Below, in pieces: positions 22,222-31,928 of a stretch of DNA of 64,000 nucleotides (its first letter is position 1; each line of letters opens with the position of its first letter). The DNA is from Osedax frankpressi (lineage: Eukaryota; Annelida; Polychaeta; Sabellida; Siboglinidae), in contig OZ038316.1 in assembly GCA_964035775.1 (NCBI GenBank), positions 23,067,859 through 23,131,858 on the forward strand, written 5' to 3'. Made by a program: the position numbers and the translations under genes. The notes beneath the pieces were generated by a model. That model was not told the origin of the DNA, made no database searches, and saw only the letters and a program-made list of their open reading frames with translations.

Positions 22222-22682
22222 ATACCGGTAGACTCGATAAAGAAAACGGCGATTACATCGACGTACTGAATTCCCGTTACTCGAACAGCAAGAGTCACAG
22301 CCTGCTCGGCCTGCAGGAGGCGTTGGCATCGCTGAATCGCTCCTCCGCGTCCAGCCACTCCGGCCGCTCACCGCACTCCTCGCTGCCCGCCGACGAAATG
22401 GACGAAACCGACTTCGATTTGTCGACGCTGCCGAAAACGAGCCGACGTTGCACCAAGGGTCGGGTACGCGTGTACTCGAGGGACCCAAGATGCAGACGAT
22501 ACGTGCGTTGCGAAGCTGGCATCGAGAATTCGTTCTTTTGCCCGGCGCGACAACTCTACGACGGCCGTAAAACAGACTGTTCGCCGCAGACCGTACTACG
22601 GTTGGACTACGTGAAGAGATGCCTGGACGGCAGGATGACCTTCCCGGTCGTTGCCAGCCCGACGAGGCACCGCGAAGGCTAA
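22222..22682 (+). CDS. Second CBM14-bearing 3' exon (alternative or additional end of the chitinase-like gene)
   Basis: It follows the acceptor CGCCCACAG and runs to TAA at 22680-22682. It encodes a Ser-rich linker (SSASSHSGRSPHSSL), an acidic patch (DEMDETDFD), then a second peritrophin-A module. The six cysteines of that module have exactly the same spacing as the first, 13-5-9-12-13. The acceptor is phase 1. It does not match the phase-0 donor of exon 11 but does match the phase-1 donor of exon 9, and like exon 10 it begins with AT, giving Asp at the join. It may therefore replace exons 10-11 rather than follow them. It could also belong to a separate gene or need an unseen small exon. It is GC-rich and Arg-rich (20 Arg to 6 Lys), unlike exons 6-11. 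Confidence 0.75.
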
Positions 22683-22754
22683 GTATAGAGCATTCTCTCG
22701 CTAGGATCACTTCGAAGTGCCTATCTAATTATTATCATTATTATTATATAAGAA

Positions 22755-22791
22755 TTTATTAAAAAAAACGTGTATATTAGAAAATTGTTTA
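22755..22791 (-). terminator. Candidate poly(A) signals for the minus-strand gene
   Basis: TTTATT on the plus strand at 22755-22760 and 22786-22791 reads AATAAA on the minus strand, 320-360 bases past the stop codon of the convergent gene at 23113. Confidence 0.4.
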
Positions 22792-23005
22792 TTGAATGTA
22801 TTTGGAGTTAATCTTGCATTGATATCAAATTGCCGTAAATAATATATTTACAATTTAGCGCGGCGCCGTAACGAAGTCCTGATTACGTCACGGCGTAGGG
22901 TTATTGCGTCATGCCGTTAGCCCGGAGTGGCTGGATTGGCTATTTGCTTCGCGCTCGAAACTAGAATTTCGCGTCGTACAAGTTCTTCGAGTACCTCAGA
23001 AGAGA

Positions 23006-23050
23006 AATAAACGGCGAGGCGTGTGGTGGGCGTGGTGGTGGGCGTGGTAG
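23006..23050 (+). terminator. Candidate poly(A) signal and GT-rich downstream element for the plus-strand gene
   Basis: AATAAA at 23006-23011 is followed within about 10-40 bases by a GT-rich stretch (GTGTGGTGGGCGTGG), the expected order of a cleavage signal. It lies 324 bases after the stop at 22682. If used, the 3' UTRs of the two convergent genes overlap. Confidence 0.45.
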
Positions 23051-23063
23051 TGGGATGTATAGT

Positions 23064-23091
23064 GGGCACGGAGGGGGTAAGGGGGTAAGGG
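23064..23091 (+). other. Potential G-quadruplex between convergent genes
   Basis: Four G tracts of at least three with loops of six, three and three bases: GGG, CACGGA, G5, TAA, G5, TAA, GGG. More GGG tracts lie upstream at 23025-23055. The tract is just past the plus-strand poly(A) signal, where G-rich pause sites are known to help termination. Confidence 0.6.
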
Positions 23092-23112
23092 AGTGACTAG
23101 TGCGTATCACCG

Positions 23113-23570
23113 CTATAAGTCGGTGGACAGCGATGACCTACGTATCGTAGTAACGGGATCCGACGACGAGGAGGAGGAGGAATCAACTTGGTTAGGCCGA
23201 TGATCGTTCTGTTTAGAGACGCCAGGGGGAGACTGCGAATGGCAACGAGTTGGCATCGCGAAATTTACCGCTTTTTTATTGTTGTTGCCAGGTGACGACG
23301 CGTTAGCGCCGGCCTTGACCGCGGCGTCCAGCAAGTTGTGGTGGCACTGCTGGTACGGCTGGCGTTTCATGATGCCTGGACGTGCGGGCGGCGCCGCTGG
23401 CGTTTCGACGCACGCAATAGCGGCCGACGAATTGTGCGTTAAACACATCAGAATTGCGCGCACGTCCGCGCGTAAGTCGGAGAATTCTTTCGCCAATAAC
23501 GACACTTGTTTGGAGAGTTTGGCGATTTCCGGCGAATTTTCCTCTGAGAGAGTTTGTTGCGTTTTCAATT
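23113..23570 (-). CDS. Terminal exon of the convergent gene
   Basis: It begins after the acceptor CCGCCAG with two bases completing Gln, then LKTQQTLSEE. The coding text is varied, has sensible codon use and is GC-rich against the AT-rich flanks. A helix with hydrophobic heptads covers about residues 14-43, followed by low-complexity Pro, Ala and Ser tracts. Confidence 0.65.
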
Positions 23571-25413
23571 CTGGCGGTGAATCCGTGTGTTAAATACTAA
23601 ACGGTGTATACGTATTTGCATACGTATCCCTCATAAATTACTATAATTGAGTAGTCTATATATGCAAGAATGTAATTTAGTATTGAATGTGATAGTAAAT
23701 ATATAAATAACGTAGATATATATATATAAATATATATATATCTATAGGTCATAACTTACTTCAGATAATGGCTGTTTGTAACATATATTTTATTTATAAA
23801 TATAAGTACCACATTATAATGGAGTAGATTTGTACTACGAGATACAATTCATTTCCATTATTAAAGTAACATAAGCAAATAATTAACAAAAGATTTAATT
23901 AGAGAATGCATATTATTACTTAATTATAGTATTACATAACTTGTTTTACATATTTACCTCAATAAATTTAATATTTAATTTAATAAGCAATTTTCTTTAT
24001 AAATGCAATATTTTGTACAACATTGTATCTATTGCATATAATAACTCGACATCCAAATATTATATATCATTTAAAATATATTTACACTTGCATTACCATA
24101 AAATTATCGGATGATGGATATTTGTATTTAGTTTCTAATATCTTTGTTTAGTAAAATTAGAATAACATAAATTTATATTAATATACAATTTTCTATAATT
24201 GTGAATATATTATTTTAATTAAGAAATTAAGCTAATTTGAATAACATAAATTTATATTAATATGCAATTTTCTATAATTATGAATATATTATTTTAATTA
24301 AGAAATGAGGCTAATTAGATCACATATATGTTTTGTAGTAACAGTTTAACTAACGTTTTAAGTTGATCTTCTTAGAATTCATGTTATTAGAAACGCATCT
24401 CGAAGTCGAGAAACTATTGAATCTCTTCAGAGGAGGCTTCTTGAAAATTGTTTTCGATTTCTTCTCTTCCTTGTTAACTCCGATCAGCAGATTCGTTAAT
24501 TCATCATTGGCTCTGAAGGAAGACGTTAGTCAATCACAGAGTGTAACTGTCATAAGATGTATGATCGGCGTATGTTTCGTATGGAAAAATAAATAATGGT
24601 TGCCTTTAATTAAATAAGAACAAAATACAAATGAATGCATATATTTACATAACCATATTAGTTATACAATCAACAATTAAAAGTAACTTTAAAATTATGT
24701 TGGTCAATCTAGAGTTTCAAAGTGATATATAAAATAACTCTAAAGTTCATATCGAGAATAGTTTTCTGGGAAATCTTATGGCGAACATTTGGACATGGTC
24801 GTGTTTCAAGGTTGAGTTTTTCTCGTAGGTACCAGAAGTAGTGGAAGTTATCTGACTGCTGCTCTGCGTGCGTCGAAATACGCGCCTTTCAACCGCTGAC
24901 GTAGACGTGGCGTGCGGTTGGTGCGTGATTGCGGGTGTTGAAATCGTCACCGAAGGTAAAAACTCATACGTTTCATTATCGATACCAGCTGAAAACGAGT
25001 TCATCCCATGGTTACAGTTTTAGAATAAGACGATCGGTTTCCAATAGCAGCTGTTTACTTCAAATTAGTAGCATTTCAATGCAATCAGTATAACACAAAT
25101 TATAATTATATCTATTGTTAGAAATGTATTTTTTAAATCTATTATGAAATATATTTATCTGTATCATATAATTAATAATATATTATATTCTTTATCTCAG
25201 AGGTACCTCTTACATATTAGTGTTATATTCTATATTTATATTCATAACTCAATACACAAATTAACAAGAATAAAATATGTAACTGATCAATTTGCATAAT
25301 ATTGATATATGTATTTCAAAACTATTTATTGTATTAAAGTATCATCTTTGGGCATTATATAAACCTTTTGTATAGTCGGCATATTCATCCCTTTCCCTTA
25401 TGCTCGGCATACC
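23113..25413 (-). CDS. 3' exons of a convergent gene with a coiled-coil tail, possibly a KCNH-type K+ channel
   Basis: Proposed exons in transcript order: 25413-25365, 24988-24833, 24510-24355, 23570-23113. Introns between them are all phase 1, and the joins keep the frame. The order of text is DEYADYTK, a Ser/Thr-rich exon (RRTQSSSQITSTTS), a basic exon (KEEKKSKTIFKKPPLKRF), then the final exon. The final exon starts LKTQQTLSEENSPEIAKLSK and continues as a heptad-like helix ending DLRADVRAILMCL, followed by a Pro/Ser-rich tail with a seven-Ser run and stop TAG at 23113-23115. A short C-terminal coiled coil after a Ser-rich region recalls the cytoplasmic tails of ether-a-go-go/Elk channels, but there is no pore or cyclic-nucleotide domain here to prove it. 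The first proposed exon is the weakest: its frame stays open upstream to 25464, and the donor at 24832 (GTACCT) is poor. Upstream exons must lie beyond 25.4 kb. Confidence 0.5.
23620..24354. other. AT-rich intron of the convergent gene
   Basis: No gene seen. It contains short TA tracts near 23717-23745 and the 79-bp duplication listed separately. Confidence 0.5.
24162..24319. repeat. 79-bp tandem duplication
   Basis: Two adjacent copies beginning ATAACATAAATTTATATTAA at 24162 and 24241 differ at only a few positions (ATATAC/ATATGC, TTGTGA/TTATGA, AAATTAAG/AAATGAGG). A recent local duplication. Confidence 0.9.
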
Positions 25414-25465
25414 CTGCAATGTATAGGTGTGCCACAGTTGTAAATATCTCCATATGAATACATTT

Positions 25466-25512
25466 CATCCATATCATCCTGAAGTCGTCATCCATATCAT
25501 CCCTGAAGTCGC
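25466..25512. repeat. Short direct repeat, about 24 bp x 2
   Basis: CATCCATATCATCC(C)TGAAG occurs twice in tandem, the copies differing by a single C. Confidence 0.8.
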
Positions 25513-25574
25513 TGTCCTGAGTTAGCGAAAATTCTAGTTCAGGGAAAGGGCAATTTATTATGGAGTAATTGATA

Positions 25575-25617
25575 TGATAGTTTAAAGAGAAAGATAGAGA
25601 TAGAGAGGGAGAGGGAG

Positions 25618-25658
<41 letters not shown>

Positions 25659-25751
25659 GAGAGAGGGAGATATATATGGAGAGGGAGATGGAGAGGGATA
25701 GGGATAGGGAGAGGGGGAAAGGGGGGAGAGGGACAGAGGGAGAGAGAGATT
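25575..25751 (+). repeat. Purine tract, (GA)n and GGGAGA-rich
   Basis: About 175 bases almost wholly of A and G on the plus strand, including a long uninterrupted GA run at about 25620-25654. The satellite starting 147 bases later has its purines on the opposite strand. Confidence 0.9.
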
Positions 25752-28700
25752 GTTTATTTAGGAAGAAGAATTGATAATTTAGATATGGCAGCAAATAAAG
25801 TATTCAATGACAATTGTATTACTATAAGATATATGAATATATTTATATTGTAGAGTGGATTATTTTTGTTTATGGTCGGGTAAAATAAAATGCTCTTAAT
25901 AGCCTCCCTCCTCACTAGCCTCCCTCCTCACTAGCCTCCCTCCTCACTAGCCTCCCTCCTCACTAGCCTCCCTCCTCACTAGCCTCCCTCCTCACTAGCC
26001 TCCCTCCTCACTAGCCTCCTTCCTCACTAGCCTCCCTCCTCACTAGCCACGTCCTTTCACTAGCCTCCCTCCTCACTAGCCACGTCCTTTCACTAGCCTC
26101 CCTCCTCACTAGCCTCCCACCTCACTAGCCTCCCTCCTCACTAGCCTCCTTCCTCACTAGCCTCCCTCCTCACTAGCCACGTCCTTTCACTAGCCACGTC
26201 CTTTCACTAGCCTCCCTCCTCACTAGCCTCCCTCCTCACTAGCCTCCCTCCTCACTAGCCTCCCTCCTCACTAGCCTCCCTCCTCACTAGCCTCCTTCCT
26301 CACTAGCCTCCCTCCTCACTAGCCATGTCCTTTCACTAGCCTCCCTCCTCACTAGCCTCCCTCCTCACTAGCCTCCCTCCTCACTAGCCTCCCTCCTCAC
26401 TAGCCTACCTCCTCACTAGCCTCCCTCCTCACTAGCCTACCTCCTCACTAGCCACGTCCTTTCACTAGCCTACCTCCTCACTAGCCACGTCCTTTCACTA
26501 GCCTCCCTCCTCACTAGCCTCCCTCCTCACTAGCCTACCTCCTCACTAGCCTCCCTCCTCACTAGCCTCCCTCCTCACTAGCCTACCTCCTCACTAGCCT
26601 CCCTCCTCACTAGCCTACCTCCTCACTAGCCTCCCTCCTCACTAGCCTCCCTCCTCACTAGCCTCCCTCCTCACTAGCCTACCTCCTCACTAGCCACGTC
26701 CTTTCACTAGCCTACCTCCTCACTAGCCACGTCCTTTCACTAGCCTCCCTCCTCACTAGCCTCCCTCCTCACTAGCCTCCCTCCTCACTAGCCTACCTCC
26801 TCACTAGCCACGTCCTTTCACTAGCCTCCCTCCTCACTAGCCTACCTCCTCACTAGCCTCCCTCCTCACTAGCCTCCCTCCTCACTAGCCTCCCTCCTCA
26901 CTAGCCTCCCTCCTCACTAGCCTACCTCCTCACTAGCCTCCCTCCTCACTAGCCTCCCTCCTCACTAGCCTACCTCCTCACTAGCCACGTCCTTTCACTA
27001 GCCTACCTCCTCACTAGCCACGTCCTTTCACTAGCCTCCCTCCTCACTAGCCTCCCTCCTCACTAGCCTCCCTCCTCACTAGCCTCCCTCCTCACTAGCC
27101 TCCCTCCTCACTAGCCTACCTCCTCACTAGCCTCCCTCCTCACTAGCCTCCCTCCTCACTAGCCTACCTCCTCACTAGCCTCCCTCCTCACTAGCCTACC
27201 TCCTCACTAGCCTCCCTCCTCACTAGCCTACCTCCTCACTAGCCTACCTCATCACTAGCCTCCCTCCTCACTAGCCTACCTCCTCACTAGCCTACCTCCT
27301 CACTAGCCTACCTCCTCACTAGCCTCCCTCCTCACTAGCCTCCCTCCTCACTAGCCTCCCTCCTCACTAGCCTACCTCCTCACTAGCCTACCTCCTCACT
27401 AGCCTCCCTCCTCACTAGCCTCCCTCCTCACTAGCCACGTCCTTTCACTAGCCTACCTCCTCACTAGCCTCCCTCCTCACTAGCCTCCCTCCTCACTAGC
27501 CTCCCTCCTCACTAGCCTACCTCCTCACTAGCCACGTCCTTTCACTAGCCTACCTCCTCACTAGCCACGTCCTTTCACTAGCCTCCCTCCTCACTAGCCT
27601 CCCTCCTCACTAGCCTCCCTCCTCACTAGCCTACCTCCTCACTAGCCACGTCCTTTCACTAGCCTCCCTCCTCACTAGCCTCCCTCCTCACTAGCCTCCC
27701 TCCTCACTAGCCTACCTCCTCACTAGCCACGTCCTTTCACTAGCCTCCCTCCTCACTAGCCTACCTCCTCACTAGCCTCCCTCCTCACTAGCCTACCTCC
27801 TCACTAGCCACGTCCTTTCACTAGCCTCCCTCCTCACTAGCCTACCTCCTCACTAGCCTCCCTCCTCACTAGCCTACCTCCTCACTAGCCTACCTCATCA
27901 CTAGCCTCCCTCCTCACTAGCCTACCTCCTCACTAGCCTACCTCCTCACTAGCCTCCCTCCTCACTAGCCTACCTCCTCACTAGCCTACCTCCTCACTAG
28001 CCTCCCTCCTCACTAGCCTCCCTCCTCACTAGCCTCCCTCCTCACTAGCCTCCCTCCTCACTAGCCTACCTCCTCACTAGCCTCCCTCCTCACTAGCCTC
28101 CCTCCTCACTAGCCTCCCTCCTCACTAGCCTCCCTCCTCACTAGCCTCCCTCCTCACTAGCCTACCTCCTCACTAGCCTCCCTCCTCACTAGCCTACCTC
28201 CTCACTAGCCTCCCTCCTCACTAGCCTACCTCCTCACTAGCCTACCTCCTCACTAGCCTACCTCCTCACTAGCCTACCTCCTCACTAGCCTCCCTCCTCA
28301 CTAGCCTCCCTCCTCACTAGCCTCCCTCCTCACTAGCCTCCCTCCTCACTAGCCTCCCTCCTCACTAGCCTCCCTCCTCACTAGCCTCCCTCCTCACTAG
28401 CCTCCCTCCTCACTAGCCTCCCTCCTCACTAGCCTCCCTCCTCACTAGCCTCCCTCCTCACTAGCCTCCCTCCTCACTAGCCTCCCTCCTCACTAGCCTA
28501 CCTCCTCACTAGCCTCCCTCCTCACTAGCCTCCCTCCTCACTAGCCACGTCCTTTCACTAGCCTCCCTCCTCACTAGCCACGTCCTTTCACTAGCCTCCC
28601 TCCTCACTAGCCTCCCACCTCACTAGCCTCCCTCCTCACTAGCCTCCCTCCTCACTAGCCTACCTCCTCACTAGCCTACCTCCTCACTAGCCTAACTCCT

Positions 28701-31700
28701 CACTAGCCTCCCTCCTCACTAGCCTCCCTCCTCACTAGCCTCCCTCCTCAATAGCCTCCCTCCTCACTAGCCTCCCTCCTCACTAGCCTCCCTCCTCACT
28801 AGCCTCCCTCCTCACTAGCCTACCTCCTCACTAGCCTCCCTCCTCACTAGCCTCCCTCCTCACTAGCCTCCCTCCTCACTAGCCTCCCTCCTCACTAGCC
28901 TCCCTCCTCACTAGCCTCCCTCCTCACTAGCCTCCCTCCTCACTAGCCTCCCTCCTCACTAGCCTCCCTCCTCACTAGCCTCCCTCCTCACTAGCCTCCC
29001 TCCTCACTAGCCTCCCTCCTCACTAGCCTCCCTCCTCACTAGCCTACCTCCTCACTAGCCTCCCTCCTCACTAGCCTCCCTCCTCACTAGCCTCCCTCCT
29101 CACTAGACTCCCTCCTCACTAGCCTACCTCCTCACTAGCCTCCCTCCTCACTAGCCTACCTCCTCACTAGCCTCCCTCCTCACTAGCATCCCTCCTCACT
29201 AACCTCCCTCCTCACTAGCCTACCTCCTCACTAGCCTCCCTCCTCACTAGACTCCCTCATCACTAGCCTACCTCCTCACTAGCCTCCCTCCTCACTAGCC
29301 TACCTCCTCACTAGCCTCCCTCCTCACTAGCCTCCCTCCTCACTAGCCTACCTCCTCACTAGCCTCCCTCCTCACTAGACTCCCTCCTCACTAGCCTACC
29401 TCCTCACTAGCCTCCCTCCTCACTAGCCTACCTCCTCACTAGCCTCCCTCCTCACTAGCCTCCCTCCTCACTAGCCTCCCTCCTCACTAGCCTCCCTCCT
29501 CACTAGCCTCCCTCCTCACTAACCACGTCCTTTCACTAGCCTCCCTCCTCACTAGCCTCCCTCCTCACTAGCCTCCCTCCTCACTAGCCTACCTCCTCAC
29601 TAGCCTCCCTCCTCACTAGCCTACCTCCTCACTAGCCTCCCTCCTCACTAGCCTCCCTCCTCACTAGCCTCCCTCCTCACTAGCCTCCCTCCTCACTAGC
29701 CTCCCTCCTCACTAACCACGTCCTTTCACTAGCCTCCCTCCTCACTAGCCTCCCTCCTCACTAGCCTCCCTCCTCACTAGCCTCCCTCCTCACTAGCCTA
29801 CCTCCTCACTAGCCTCCCTCCTCACTAGCCTCCCTCCTCACTAGCCTCCCTCCTCACTAGCCACGTCCTTTCACTAGCCTCCCTCCTCACTAGCCTCCCT
29901 CCTCACTAGCCTACCTCCTCACTAGCCTCCCTCCTCACTAGCCTCCCTCCTCACTAGCCTCCCTCCTCACTAGCCTCCCTCCTCACTAGCCTCCCTCCTC
30001 ACTAGCCTCCCTCCTCACTAGCCTACCTCCTCACTAGCCTCCCTCCTCACTAGCCTACCTCCTCACTAGCCACGTCCTTTCACTAGCCTCCCTCCTCACT
30101 AGCCTCCCTCCTCACTAGCCTACCTCCTCACTAGCCTCCCTCCTCACTAGCCTACCTCCTCACTAGCCTCCCTCCTCACTAGCCTCCCTCCTCACTAGCC
30201 TCCCTCCTCACTAGCCTACCTCCTCACTAGCCTCCCTCCTCACTAGCCTCCCTCCTCACTAGCCTCCCTCCTCACTAGCCTCCCTCCTCACTAGCCTCCC
30301 TCCTCACTAGCCCCCCTCCTCACTAGCCTCCCTCCTCACTAGCCTCCCTCCTCACTAGCCTCCCTCCTCACTAGCCTCCCTCCTCACTAGCCTACCTCCT
30401 CACTAGCCTCCCTCCTCACTAGCCTACCTCCTCACTAGCCTACCTCCTCACTAGCCTCGTCCTTTCACTAGCCTCCCTCCTCACTAGCCTCCCTCCTCAC
30501 TAGCCTACCTCCTCACTAGCCTCCCTCCTCACTAGCCTCCCTCCTCACTAGCCACGTCCTTTCACTAGCCTCCCTCCTCACTAGCCACGTCCTTTCACTA
30601 GCCTCCCTCCTCACTAGCCTCCCTCCTCACTAGCCTACCTCCTCACTAGCCTACCTCCTCACTAGCCTACCTCCTCACTAGCCTCCCTCCTCACTAGCCT
30701 CCCTCCTCACTAGCCTCCCTCCTCACTAGCCTCCCTCCTCACTAGCCTCCCTCCTCACTAGCCTCCCTCCTCACTAGCCTACCTCCTCACTAGCCTCCCT
30801 CCTCACTAGCCTCCCTCCTCACTAGCCTACCTCCTCACTAGCCTACCTCCTCACTAGCCTCCCTCCTCACTAGCCACGTCCTTTCACTAGCCTACCTCCT
30901 CACTAGCCTACCTCCTCACTAGCCTCCCTCCTCACTAGCCACGTCCTTTCACTAGCCTCCCTCCTCACTAGCCTCCCTCCTCACTAGCCTACATCCTCAC
31001 TAGCCTACCTCCTCACTAGCCTCCCTCCTCACTAGCCTACCTCCTCACTAGCCTACATCCTCACTAGCCTCCCTCCTCACTAGCCTCCCTCCTCACTAGC
31101 CTCCCTCCTCACTAGCCTACCTCCTCACTAGCCTCCCTCCTCACTAGCCTCCCTCCTCACTAGCCTCCCTCCTCACTAGCTTCCCTCCTCACTAGCCTCC
31201 CTCCTCACTAGCCTCCCTCCTCACTAGCCTCCCTCCTCACTAGCCTCCCTCCTCACTAGCCTACCTCCTCACTAGCCTACATCCTCACTAGCCTCCCTCC
31301 TCACTAGCCTCCCTCCTCACTAGCTTCCCTCCTCACTAGCTTCCCTCCTCACTAGCCTCCCTCCTCACTAGCCTACCTCCTCACTAGCCTACCTCCTCAC
31401 TAGCCTACCTCCTCACTAGCCTCCCTCCTCACTAGCCTCCCTCCTCACTAGCCTCCCTCCTCACTAGCCTACCTCCTCACTAGCCTCCCTCCTCACTAGC
31501 CTACCTCCTCACTAGCCACGTCCTTTCACTAGCCTCCCTCCTCACTAGCCACGTCCTTTCACTAGCCTACCTCCTCACTAACCTCCCTCCTCACTAGCCT
31601 CCCTCCTCACTAGCCTACCTCCTCACTAGCCTCCCTCCTCACTAGCCTACCTCCTCACTAGCCTCCCTCCTCACTAGCCTACCTCCTCACTAGCCTCCCT

Positions 31701-31928
31701 CCTCACTAGCCTACCTCCTCACTAGCCTCCCTCCTCACTAGCCTCCCTCCTCACTAGCCTACCTCCTCACTAGCCTCCCTCCTCACTAGCCTACCTCCTC
31801 ACTAGCCTCCCTCCTCACTAGCCTCCCTCCTCACTAGCCTCCCTCCTCACTAGCCACGTCCTTTCACTAGCCTCCCTCCTCACTAGCCTCCCTCCTCACT
31901 AGCCTCCCTCCTCACTAGCCTCCCTCCT

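Noticed and set aside
22176-22710. Minus-strand frames opposite the second chitin-binding exon
   Set aside because: They are antisense shadows. The plus strand carries an exact six-cysteine chitin-binding pattern.
22857-23000. Promoter of an unseen gene, from CRE-like and CCAAT-like strings in a GC-rich patch
   Set aside because: The motifs are short, and the patch lies between convergent 3' ends with no plausible first exon beside it. Kept only as a remark.
24363-24596. 77-codon plus-strand frame
   Set aside because: It is antisense to a better supported minus-strand exon (24355-24510) that joins its neighbours in phase.
25582-25794. Minus-strand Ser/Leu/Pro-rich frame
   Set aside because: It is translation of the purine tract (GA repeat) and is low complexity.
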